From Methylobacteriaceae bacterium (GTDB lineage Bacteria; Pseudomonadota; Alphaproteobacteria; Rhizobiales; Beijerinckiaceae), in assembly GCA_031272615.1 (NCBI GenBank), contig JAISTL010000337.1, forward strand, positions 1 through 11,584: a DNA stretch of 11,584 nt, read 5' to 3'. Positions 1 to 6,145 of the stretch are shown in pieces. Positions within the stretch are counted from its first letter, which is position 1; each line of letters opens with the position of its first letter. The position numbers were made by a program, and so were the translations under genes. The notes beneath the pieces are model-generated. The model ran no database searches and had not been told where the DNA came from. It saw only the letters and a list, made by a program, of their open reading frames with translations.

Positions 1-20
1 GGACCGGGGCCGATAGGGGC

Positions 21-49
21 GGTGTTCCGGTGTGCTCTCGAACGGCGGA
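21..49 (+). repeat. leader element, copy A (tkt side)
   Basis: The 10-mer GGTGTTCCGG (21-30) is followed by TCGAACG (38-44) and CGGA (46-49). The same three blocks occur in the same order upstream of gap at 2341-2362, with shorter spacing between them. TTCCG (25-29) can pair with CGGAA (46-50), so the block may fold as a small hairpin. It lies about 120 bp before the tkt start. Its role is unknown; a shared control element or an old duplicated sequence are both possible. Confidence 0.4.
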
Positions 50-85
50 AAAATTCGCGCCGTGGGAGTGCTTCTTCCTTTTTTC

Positions 86-115
86 TTGGACTTGTCATTT
101 TACGCGTGCTAGAGA
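86..115 (+). promoter_or_regulatory. weak promoter candidate for tkt
   Basis: TTGGAC (86-91) stands 18 bp before TAGAGA (110-115), and TG at 107-108 gives an extended -10 look. The -10 hexamer matches the sigma-70 consensus at only three of six positions, so this is a weak call. It lies in the most AT-rich part of the tkt leader, about 55 bp before the start codon. Confidence 0.25.
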
Positions 116-168
116 CGAGCGGAAATGTTAATGAGGCTCTCAAGAGCTGTTTTACGTTGGGGGATAAG

Positions 169-2163
169 GTGTCGGAATTATTTGAAAATGTTCCTCTTTC
201 TGAGCTTGCCAATGCGTTGCGGGCTCTTTCCGTGGACACCGTCGAGAAGGCAAAGTCGGGCCATCCCGGGTTGCCGATGGGTGCAGCCGATATCGTTACG
301 GTGCTGTTCACCCGGTTTCTGAAGTATGACACCGCCGATACCAAATGGCCGGACCGGGACCGTTTTATCCTGTCGGCGGGGCATGGGTCGGCGATGCTGT
401 ATTCCCTTCTGCATCTCACCGGCGTCGAGGGGGTGACCATCGACGAACTCAAACGTTTTCGTCAACTGGGGTCGCTCACTCCCGGGCATCCGGAAAACTG
501 GGTGACTCCCGGAGTCGAAATCACCACCGGGCCGCTGGGGCAGGGCATCGCCACATCGGTGGGCTTCGCCTTGGCCGAGCGTATGCTCAATTCCGAATAC
601 GGCGATGAACTCATCAAGCACTACACCTATGTGCTGGCCTCCGAGGGTGATTTCATGGAGGGCGTCAGCCAGGAGGCGATTGCGCTGGCGGGGCATCTCA
701 AACTGGAGCGTCTCATTGTATTATATGATGACAACGGCGTTTCCATTGACGGGCCGCTGTCGCTTTCAGATTCCGTTGATCAGACAGAACGGTTGAAGTC
801 CGCCGGCTGGAACGCCGTGCGGGTGGACGGGCACAATTACGCTGAAATCGCCGGAGCGATTGAAAAAGCCCAAAATACCGACCGCCCGACGTTCATCGCC
901 TGCAAAACCACCATCGGTTACGGCGCCCCGAACAAGGCCGGGAAATCCAAGGCCCACGGCGAACCGCTGGGTCCGGAGGAGCTTGCCGGGGCGAAGAAAG
1001 CCTGGAACTGGACCTACGGGCCGTTCGAGGTGCCCGATCATATCCGTGCCGCATGGCTCAAGGCGGGCAGACGCGGCAAGACGGAACGTGACGCGTGGCA
1101 GCAGCGCCTCGAACTGATTGCGCCGGACAAGCGCGCTGAATTCCTGCGGCGCATGAACCGCGAAGTGAGTCCGGCTCTCAAGCCGGCGGTGGCCGAGCTG
1201 AAGGAGAGCGCCGTTGCCGAGCCCAAGGCCATGGCCACCCGCAAGGCGAGTGGGGCGGTGATCGGCACGGTGATGAAAGCGGTGCCGGAACTGGTGCTCG
1301 GCTCCGCCGATCTCACGCCCTCCAACAATACCCGGACCGCCGACGTCAAAGACATCGCCCCGCGCGATTACAACGGGCGGTATATCCACTGGGGCATTCG
1401 CGAACATGGTATGGCGGCGGCCCTGAACGGCATGACCCTGCACGGGGGCTATCGCGTCGCGTCCGGCGCGTTCCTGGTGTTTGCCGATTATGCCCGCCCG
1501 GCCATCCGCCTCGCGGCGCTGTCGAAACTGCCGGTGATTTATGTCTTTACCCACGATTCCATCGGAGTCGGCGAAGACGGGCCCACCCATCAGCCCGTTG
1601 AGACCATTGCCGGGATGCGCGCCGTGCCGAACTTGCGGGTGTTCCGCCCCGCCGACATTGTGGAAACCGCGGAATGCTGGCAACTGGCGCTGGAAAGCGA
1701 GGGGACGCCCACCGTTCTGGCCTTGAGTCGTCAGGATGTTCCGCAGTTGCGTCTGAAGAACAGCGCGGAAAACCTCAGCGCGACCGGAGGCTATGAACTG
1801 ATTGCCGCGGACGGCGAAGCTAGGGTCAGCCTGTTCGCTTCCGGCACGGAAGTGTCTTTGGCGGTGGACGCCTGCAAAAAGCTGGTGGAGCGCGGCATCG
1901 CGACGCGGGTGGTGTCAGTGCCGTCGCTGGAACTGTTGATCGATCAGCCGGAGGATGTGAAGGCGCGGATCGTCGGAAAGGCACCGATCAAGGTCGGGAT
2001 TGAAGCCGGTGTGCGTTTCGGTTGGGACGCGGTGATCGGCAGTGACGGAATTTTTGTTGGAATGAAAGGGTTTGGCGCGAGCGCGCCGGCCAAGGACCTT
2101 TATCCTTATTTCGGCATCACGGCCGACGCCGTGGTGGAGAAAGTGCTCAAGGCGGCAGGGTAG
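169..2163 (+). CDS. tkt: transketolase
   Basis: This thiamine diphosphate enzyme moves two-carbon ketol units between sugar phosphates in the cytosol (pentose-phosphate pathway, or Calvin cycle in autotrophs). The frame is open from 22, but I start it at GTG 169. Homology begins at VSELFENVPL, a G-rich stretch (159-163) precedes that codon, and the resulting 664 residues fit the roughly 663 of E. coli TktA. Visible sites, numbered from this start: H32 (SGHPG), H72 (GHGS), GPLGQG 121-126, DDN 187-189, H263, the cofactor-activating E412 in REHG, H462, D470, H474 and R521. All three transketolase regions are present and unbroken. The usual GDG of the TPP/Mg motif reads SEG (158-160, in ASEGDFMEG), so the Mg-ligand Asp is Glu. 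It is the first gene of a tkt-gap-pgk-fba cluster. Function is near certain; the exact start is likely but not proven. Confidence 0.96.
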   Translation: MSELFENVPLSELANALRALSVDTVEKAKSGHPGLPMGAADIVTVLFTRFLKYDTADTKWPDRDRFILSAGHGSAMLYSLLHLTGVEGVTIDELKRFRQLGSLTPGHPENWVTPGVEITTGPLGQGIATSVGFALAERMLNSEYGDELIKHYTYVLASEGDFMEGVSQEAIALAGHLKLERLIVLYDDNGVSIDGPLSLSDSVDQTERLKSAGWNAVRVDGHNYAEIAGAIEKAQNTDRPTFIACKTTIGYGAPNKAGKSKAHGEPLGPEELAGAKKAWNWTYGPFEVPDHIRAAWLKAGRRGKTERDAWQQRLELIAPDKRAEFLRRMNREVSPALKPAVAELKESAVAEPKAMATRKASGAVIGTVMKAVPELVLGSADLTPSNNTRTADVKDIAPRDYNGRYIHWGIREHGMAAALNGMTLHGGYRVASGAFLVFADYARPAIRLAALSKLPVIYVFTHDSIGVGEDGPTHQPVETIAGMRAVPNLRVFRPADIVETAECWQLALESEGTPTVLALSRQDVPQLRLKNSAENLSATGGYELIAADGEARVSLFASGTEVSLAVDACKKLVERGIATRVVSVPSLELLIDQPEDVKARIVGKAPIKVGIEAGVRFGWDAVIGSDGIFVGMKGFGASAPAKDLYPYFGITADAVVEKVLKAAG

Positions 2164-2287
2164 GGGTTTTTCCTGCTTCCGCGGCATGGAAACGGGGCGT
2201 GCGTAACCTATATTCCCGTAACATGCACCCGGAGGCCGGTATCGAAAGGGGGAGACACCCCCGGGGCATTTAGCCTTTTTGATTTCC

Positions 2288-2311
2288 GGAAGGGTGGTGT
2301 TTCACCCTTTC
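2288..2311 (+). terminator. hairpin, probable tkt terminator or gap-leader structure
   Basis: AAGGGTG (2290-2296) pairs perfectly with CACCCTT (2303-2309) over a 6-nt loop, and outer pairs extend the stem to nine (one is G-T). The following bases are pyrimidine-rich (CTTTCTCT) and not a clean T-run, so termination would be weak. It lies 125 bp after the tkt stop. Confidence 0.4.
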
Positions 2312-2340
2312 TCTGGTCCTGTGGTTTTCGCGTCCGGCGG

Positions 2341-2362
2341 GGTGTTCCGGTTCGAACGCGGA
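2341..2362 (+). repeat. leader element, copy B (gap side)
   Basis: GGTGTTCCGG, TCGAACG and CGGA stand nearly contiguous here, matching the blocks of copy A at 21-49. TCCG (2346-2349) can pair with CGGA (2359-2362). The block contains the 8-bp palindrome GTTCGAAC (2350-2357) and ends about 160 bp before gap. Confidence 0.4.
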
Positions 2363-2456
2363 GGAGTTCCCTTTGCGGTATTGATGTCGCGCGGGGTCTG
2401 TCGAGCGCCGACCGTTCGTTCACGGCTGTTGCCGATGGCGACAATGGTCCGGGCGT

Positions 2457-2472
2457 TTCAAGAGTTCTTGAA
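2457..2472 (+). promoter_or_regulatory. operator-like dyad upstream of gap
   Basis: TTCAAGA and TCTTGAA form perfect 7-bp arms around a 2-bp centre, and the dyad ends 49 bp before the gap start codon. The spacing suits a dimeric regulator binding DNA better than an RNA hairpin, because the loop is only two bases. The protein that would bind is unknown. Confidence 0.4.
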
Positions 2473-2521
2473 TTGTTAAATCGCACGGGTAGTTGACCCA
2501 TTATCTTGAGGAGATAAATCT

Positions 2522-3529
2522 ATGACTGTCAAGGTTTCCATTAACGGTTTCGGGCGTATCGGACGCAATGTGCTGCGCGCCATTGTCGAGTCCGGTCGCA
2601 AGGACATCGAAATCGTATCCGTAAACGATCTCGGTCCGGTTGAGACCAATGCTCACCTGTTGCGGCATGACTCCATCCACGGCAAGTTCCCGGCGGAAGT
2701 CGGCGTCGAAGGCGAGTATATCGTTGTCAACGGCCAGAAGATTCTGGTGACTGCCATCCGCAACCCGGAAGAACTGCCCCATGCCAAGCTCGGCGTGGAC
2801 ATCTGCATGGAATGCACCGGCATTTTCACCGCCCGTGACAAGGCGGCCGTCCATCTCAAGGCCGGCGCCAAGCGCGTGCTGGTTTCCGCCCCGTCGGACG
2901 GCGCGGATCTGACAGTGGTGTTCGGCGTCAACGACAACAAGTTGACCAAAGAGATGCTGGTGGTCTCCAACGCCTCCTGCACGACCAACTGTCTGGCCCC
3001 GGTGGTGCATGTTCTGCACAATGCCATCGGTATCGAACGTGGCTACATGACCACCGTGCACTCCTACACCAATGACCAGCCGTCACTGGACCAGATGCAC
3101 AAGGATCTCTATCGCGCCCGCGCCGCGGCCGTGTCGATGATCCCCACCTCCACCGGCGCCGCCAAGGCTGTCGGCCTGGTGATTCCGGAACTGAAAGGCA
3201 AACTCGACGGTTCGTCGATTCGCGTGCCGACGCCGAACGTGTCGGTGGTGGATTTCAAGTTCATTCCCAAGCGGCCGACCGACAAGGATGAAATCAACGA
3301 GGCCATCAAGGCCGCCGTCGCCGGCGAGCTGAAGGGTATTCTCAACTATACCACCGACAAGCTTGTCTCCATTGACTTCAACCATGATCCGCATTCGTCG
3401 ACGTTCCACGGCGATCAGACCAAGGTGATTGACGGCACATTTGCCCGTATCATGGCGTGGTACGACAACGAGTGGGGCTTCTCGAACCGTATGGCGGACA
3501 CCGCCGTGGCAATGGCGAAACTCATCTGA
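2522..3529 (+). CDS. gap: glyceraldehyde-3-phosphate dehydrogenase, type I
   Basis: It catalyses the reversible phosphorylating oxidation of glyceraldehyde 3-phosphate to 1,3-bisphosphoglycerate in the cytosol. The 335 residues are standard length. The Rossmann start [16 protein letters not shown] (residues 5-20), catalytic C153 in [10 protein letters not shown]180 in TVHSYTNDQ, the [10 protein letters not shown] segment (209-218) and the C-terminal [12 protein letters not shown] are all intact. Asp36 in SVNDLG is the residue usually linked with NAD preference. The LP pair found in strict NAD enzymes before HKDL is QM here (191-192), so cofactor choice is not settled. The start follows GAGGAGA at 2508-2514 with 7 bp spacing. 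It is flanked upstream by a dyad and downstream by a strong terminator, so it can probably be expressed apart from pgk. Confidence 0.97.
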   Translation: MTVKVSINGFGRIGRNVLRAIVESGRKDIEIVSVNDLGPVETNAHLLRHDSIHGKFPAEVGVEGEYIVVNGQKILVTAIRNPEELPHAKLGVDICMECTGIFTARDKAAVHLKAGAKRVLVSAPSDGADLTVVFGVNDNKLTKEMLVVSNASCTTNCLAPVVHVLHNAIGIERGYMTTVHSYTNDQPSLDQMHKDLYRARAAAVSMIPTSTGAAKAVGLVIPELKGKLDGSSIRVPTPNVSVVDFKFIPKRPTDKDEINEAIKAAVAGELKGILNYTTDKLVSIDFNHDPHSSTFHGDQTKVIDGTFARIMAWYDNEWGFSNRMADTAVAMAKLI

Positions 3530-3541
3530 CGGTATGTCGCG

Positions 3542-3574
3542 GGAGGAGCGGGCAACCGCTCCTCCTTTTGTTTT
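3542..3574 (+). terminator. strong intrinsic terminator after gap
   Basis: GGAGGAGCGG (3542-3551) and CCGCTCCTCC (3556-3565) form a perfect 10-bp GC-rich stem closed by a GCAA tetraloop (GNRA type). TTTTGTTTT follows directly. It starts 12 bp after the gap stop and ends 30 bp before pgk, so most gap transcripts should end here. Confidence 0.93.
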
Positions 3575-3604
3575 AATTCCATTATTCATCAGGGACTTAG
3601 AAAC

Positions 3605-4798
3605 ATGGGCGCTTTTCATACTCTCGACGACGTCGACGTAAAAGGTAAACGGGTTCTGGTTCGTGTGGACCTCAACGTGCCGATGGAAAACGGCAGGGTC
3701 ACCGATGCGACCAGAATTGAACGTGTCGTGCCCACATTGCAGGAACTCTCCAGCAAGGGCGCAAAAGTGATTATTCTGGCACATTTCGGCCGGCCGAAAG
3801 GCGGTCCGGATCCGAAATACTCCCTGCAGCAGGTGGTGCCCACCGTTGCCGGAATACTGCGCCACCCTGAGGCATTCGCCGCGGACTGCATCGGGCCGAA
3901 GGCGGAGGAAGCCGTTGCCGCCATGAAGGAAGGCGATTTCCTCGTTCTGGAAAACACCCGGTTCTATCCGGGAGAAGAAAAGAATGACCCGGAGTTTATC
4001 AAGGAACTGGCGAAAAACGGCGATATTTTCGTCAATGACGCCTTTTCCGCGGCGCATCGCGCCCACGCCTCCACCGAGGGGCTGGCGCATCTGCTCCCGG
4101 CCTATGCCGGGCGGTGCATGGAGCAGGAACTGGATGCCCTGACCAAGGGGCTGGAAGCGCCGAAGCGGCCGTTGATCGCCGTGGTCGGCGGCGCCAAGGT
4201 TTCCACCAAGATCGATTTGCTGGAAAACCTGGTGGACAAGGTTGACGCCCTCGTCATCGGCGGCGGCATGGCCAACACCTTCCTGCACGCGACGGATTTC
4301 GCGGTGGGGAAATCCCTTGCCGAGCACGATCTGGCGCCGACGGCTCAGAAAATCCTGCAAAAAGCGCGGGAAAAGGGCTGCGCCGTGATTTTGCCGGTGG
4401 ATGCGGTGGTCGCCAATGAGTTCAAGCCCGGCGCCGAGCATTTCACCTACGGTATCGATGCCATTCCGGCTGACGGAATGATTCTCGATGTCGGCGCCCA
4501 GTCCATCGCCCGCATCAACGCGGCGATCAACGAAGCGGCGACGCTGGTGTGGAACGGCCCGCTGGGCGCCTTCGAGGTGGAACCCTTTGACAGGGGAACC
4601 GTCGAAGCGGCCAGGCATGCCGGCGAGCGCACCAGGGAAGGCAAGCTGGTTTCGGTTGCCGGAGGCGGCGATACCGTTGCGGCGTTGAACCACGCCGGTG
4701 TCGCGGACCAGTTCACCTATATTTCAACGGCGGGCGGCGCCTTCCTGGAGTGGATGGAAGGCAAGGAACTGCCCGGGGTGGAAGCTCTGCGCCGTTAA
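3605..4798 (+). CDS. pgk: phosphoglycerate kinase
   Basis: It transfers phosphate between 1,3-bisphosphoglycerate and ADP (reversible, cytosolic), the step directly after Gap. The 397 residues are typical of a bacterial monomer. N-domain substrate residues are visible: D22 and N24 (VRVDLNVP), R37, HFGR 60-63, R119 and R152. The C-domain nucleotide site shows GGAKVSTK (195-202), [10 protein letters not shown] (315-324) and GGGDTVAA (353-360), and the conserved end [22 protein letters not shown] is complete. The ATG at 3605 follows AGGGA (3591-3595) at 9 bp. Because the gap terminator ends 30 bp upstream, pgk needs either readthrough or a promoter overlapping that terminator; I could not identify such a promoter by eye. 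Nothing is missing or broken. Confidence 0.97.
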   Translation: MGAFHTLDDVDVKGKRVLVRVDLNVPMENGRVTDATRIERVVPTLQELSSKGAKVIILAHFGRPKGGPDPKYSLQQVVPTVAGILRHPEAFAADCIGPKAEEAVAAMKEGDFLVLENTRFYPGEEKNDPEFIKELAKNGDIFVNDAFSAAHRAHASTEGLAHLLPAYAGRCMEQELDALTKGLEAPKRPLIAVVGGAKVSTKIDLLENLVDKVDALVIGGGMANTFLHATDFAVGKSLAEHDLAPTAQKILQKAREKGCAVILPVDAVVANEFKPGAEHFTYGIDAIPADGMILDVGAQSIARINAAINEAATLVWNGPLGAFEVEPFDRGTVEAARHAGERTREGKLVSVAGGGDTVAALNHAGVADQFTYISTAGGAFLEWMEGKELPGVEALRR

Positions 4799-4817
4799 AC
4801 ACCACTTTATCAAGCGT

Positions 4818-4859
4818 CATGCGGTCGTCAGTGGGAATTCCAAGCGACCGCATGTATTT
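4818..4859 (+). terminator. 10-bp stem hairpin after pgk
   Basis: CATGCGGTCG (4818-4827) and CGACCGCATG (4845-4854) are perfectly complementary across a 17-nt loop, and TATTTT follows (4855-4860). It lies 20 bp after the pgk stop. The large loop and interrupted T-run suggest partial termination or attenuation before fba. The loop itself contains the palindrome GGAATTCC (4834-4841). Confidence 0.55.
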
Positions 4860-4863
4860 TCGG

Positions 4864-4880
4864 GATCCTGAACCAGGATC
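4864..4880 (+). promoter_or_regulatory. dyad just upstream of the fba ribosome site
   Basis: GATCCTG (4864-4870) and CAGGATC (4874-4880) are perfect 7-bp arms around AAC. The dyad ends 5 bp before the fba Shine-Dalgarno AAGGAG (4886-4891). It could be a protein operator, or an mRNA hairpin with a 3-nt loop that affects translation of fba. Confidence 0.45.
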
Positions 4881-4897
4881 ATATCAAGGAGTCGACT

Positions 4898-5962
4898 ATG
4901 GCCCGAATTACTTTGAGGCAGTTGTTGGATCACGCGGCGGAAAACGGTTATGGTCTGCCGGCGTTCAACATCAACAATATGGAGCAGGGACTGGCGGTGA
5001 TGGAAGCCGCCGACGCCGTCAACGCTCCGGTTATCATCCAGGCGAGCCGGGGCGCGCGCGCCTATGCCAACGATATCATGCTGGCATATATGATTGACGC
5101 TCTGGTTGAGATTTATCCGCACATTCCGGTGTGCATGCACTTGGACCACGGCAACGGGCCGGCCACCTGCGTCACCGCCATTCAGAACGGATTCACATCG
5201 GTGATGATGGACGGTTCTCTGGATGCCGGCGGCAAGAAGCCCTCCACCTATGAATACAATGTGGAGGTGACACGCAAGGTGGCGGAAATCGCCCACTATG
5301 CCGGGGTGTCCACCGAGGGTGAACTGGGTGTGCTCGGTTCCCTCGAAACCGGCGAGGGCGAGAAGGAAGACGGGCACGGCGCCGAAGGCAAGCTCTCCCA
5401 CGATCAGTTGCTGACCGACCCGGACCAGGCGGTGGATTTCGTCAAGAAAGCCAATGTCGACGCCTTGGCCGTGGCGATGGGAACGTCCCATGGCGCCTAC
5501 AAGTTCACCCGCAAGCCCGACGGCGCGGTTCTGGCCATGAACGTCATCGAGGAGATTCACCGGCGTCTGCCCAACACCCACCTGGTGATGCACGGCTCAT
5601 CCTCGGTGCCGCAGGATTTGCAGGACATCATCAACAAGTACGGCGGAAAGATGCCGCAGACCTGGGGCGTTCCGGTGGAGGAGATTCAGCGCGGCATCAA
5701 ATCGGGCGTGCGCAAGGTGAACATCGACACGGACTGCCGCTTGGCCATCACCGGGCAGATCCGGCGCATTTTCGCCGAGAATCCGGCGGAGTTCGACCCG
5801 CGCAAATATCTGACGCCGGCCCGGGAAGCGATGGCGAAGCTGTGCAAGGAGCGCTTTCAGCTGTTCGGCGCCGAAGGCCAGGCCTCCAAAATCAAGCCCG
5901 TGTCGCTTGCCGCCATGGCCAAGCGCTACGCCTCCGGCGAGCTCGACCAGAAGTTCGCGTAG
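4898..5962 (+). CDS. fba: class II fructose-bisphosphate aldolase, Calvin-cycle subtype
   Basis: This metal-dependent aldolase reversibly splits fructose 1,6-bisphosphate into dihydroxyacetone phosphate and glyceraldehyde 3-phosphate. Autotrophic relatives also use the type on sedoheptulose bisphosphate. The 354 residues and the start [20 protein letters not shown] match the CbbA/Calvin-cycle subtype, which is also common in heterotrophic proteobacteria. D83 and H84 in HLDHG, E140/E142 in STEGELG, H198 in GTSHGAYK and H232 in MHGSSS are the catalytic and metal-site residues, and VNIDTD (274-279) is the phosphate-site strand. ATG 4898 follows AAGGAG at 6 bp. Two dyads lie upstream and a strong terminator downstream. 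With Tkt, Gap and Pgk it makes a sugar-phosphate set. No rbcL or prkB gene is visible, so CO2 fixation cannot be inferred. Confidence 0.96.
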   Translation: MARITLRQLLDHAAENGYGLPAFNINNMEQGLAVMEAADAVNAPVIIQASRGARAYANDIMLAYMIDALVEIYPHIPVCMHLDHGNGPATCVTAIQNGFTSVMMDGSLDAGGKKPSTYEYNVEVTRKVAEIAHYAGVSTEGELGVLGSLETGEGEKEDGHGAEGKLSHDQLLTDPDQAVDFVKKANVDALAVAMGTSHGAYKFTRKPDGAVLAMNVIEEIHRRLPNTHLVMHGSSSVPQDLQDIINKYGGKMPQTWGVPVEEIQRGIKSGVRKVNIDTDCRLAITGQIRRIFAENPAEFDPRKYLTPAREAMAKLCKERFQLFGAEGQASKIKPVSLAAMAKRYASGELDQKFA

Positions 5963-5995
5963 GGCTTGGAAAGTCGAGATATGTGAAACCGCAAG

Positions 5996-6019
5996 CGGAG
6001 CCTTCGGGCTCCGTTTTTT
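5996..6019 (+). terminator. intrinsic terminator after fba
   Basis: CGGAGCC (5996-6002), a TTCG tetraloop (6003-6006) and GGCTCCG (6007-6013) form a perfect 7-bp stem followed by T6 (6014-6019). It starts 33 bp after the fba stop and marks the end of the tkt-gap-pgk-fba block. The opposite strand has no T-run, so it should act on the plus strand only. Confidence 0.93.
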
Positions 6020-6032
6020 GTGGATTCACGGG

Positions 6033-6100
6033 TGCTCCGTTATGCCTTTCATATCGCCGGAGCATTTCATCCGGATTGCTTCGTTCCCCGGGAATAACGG
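6033..6100. repeat. inverted repeat and probable decayed interspersed palindromic element
   Basis: TGCTCCG (6033-6039) and CGGAGCA (6058-6064) are perfect arms 18 bp apart. Next come ATCCGGAT (6069-6076) and TTCCC-C-GGGAA (6084-6094), with outer CGTT (6082-6085) and AACG (6096-6099) arms. The run GGATTGCTTCGTTCCC followed by GGGAATAACGG resembles intergenic palindromic repeats common in alphaproteobacterial genomes (the 'GGATTGCTTCG ... AATGACG' kind). That resemblance is from memory and there is only one copy in the window. The element lies between the convergent fba and Sel1 genes. Confidence 0.4.
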
Positions 6101-6145
6101 CGGTGCTGAGACAGAAAGCGGCGGGGTCCAAATTGCCCGGTTTTC

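Larger units (their letters stand above)
2164..2521 (+). other. tkt-gap intergenic region
   Basis: These 358 bp hold no convincing gene; the small open frames on both strands lack ribosome sites and recognisable products. They do hold structure: GGGGG/CCCCC arms at 2248-2252 and 2258-2262 with a T5 run at 2276-2280, a stronger hairpin at 2288-2311, a copy of an element also found before tkt (2341-2362), and a 16-bp dyad at 2457-2472. GAGGAGA (2508-2514) is the gap ribosome-binding site. No clear -35/-10 pair for gap was found by eye. Confidence 0.7.

Noticed and set aside
1..60. 3' end of 6S RNA, which lies near tkt in some alphaproteobacteria
   Set aside because: Only a GAACGGCGG-like fragment is suggestive; the rest of the gene would be outside the window and cannot be tested.
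22..168. Longer transketolase starting at GTG 22
   Set aside because: The extra 49 residues do not look like transketolase, and GTG 169 has a G-rich ribosome site and gives the usual family length.
2346..2362. tRNA T-arm-like sequence (GGTTCGAACGC)
   Set aside because: The stem is only 4 bp and no D-arm, anticodon arm or acceptor stem surrounds it.
2208..2501. 97-codon minus-strand frame in the tkt-gap spacer
   Set aside because: No ribosome site or recognisable product, and it crosses several structured elements.
3083..4693. 536-codon open frame on the minus strand across gap and pgk
   Set aside because: It is antisense to two certain genes and runs through the gap terminator; long antisense frames are common in GC-rich coding DNA. 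The translation has no recognisable domain.
1..5962. CbbR-controlled Calvin-cycle operon
   Set aside because: The aldolase is of the Calvin subtype, but no rubisco, phosphoribulokinase or cbbR gene is present and I could not support a CbbR site.
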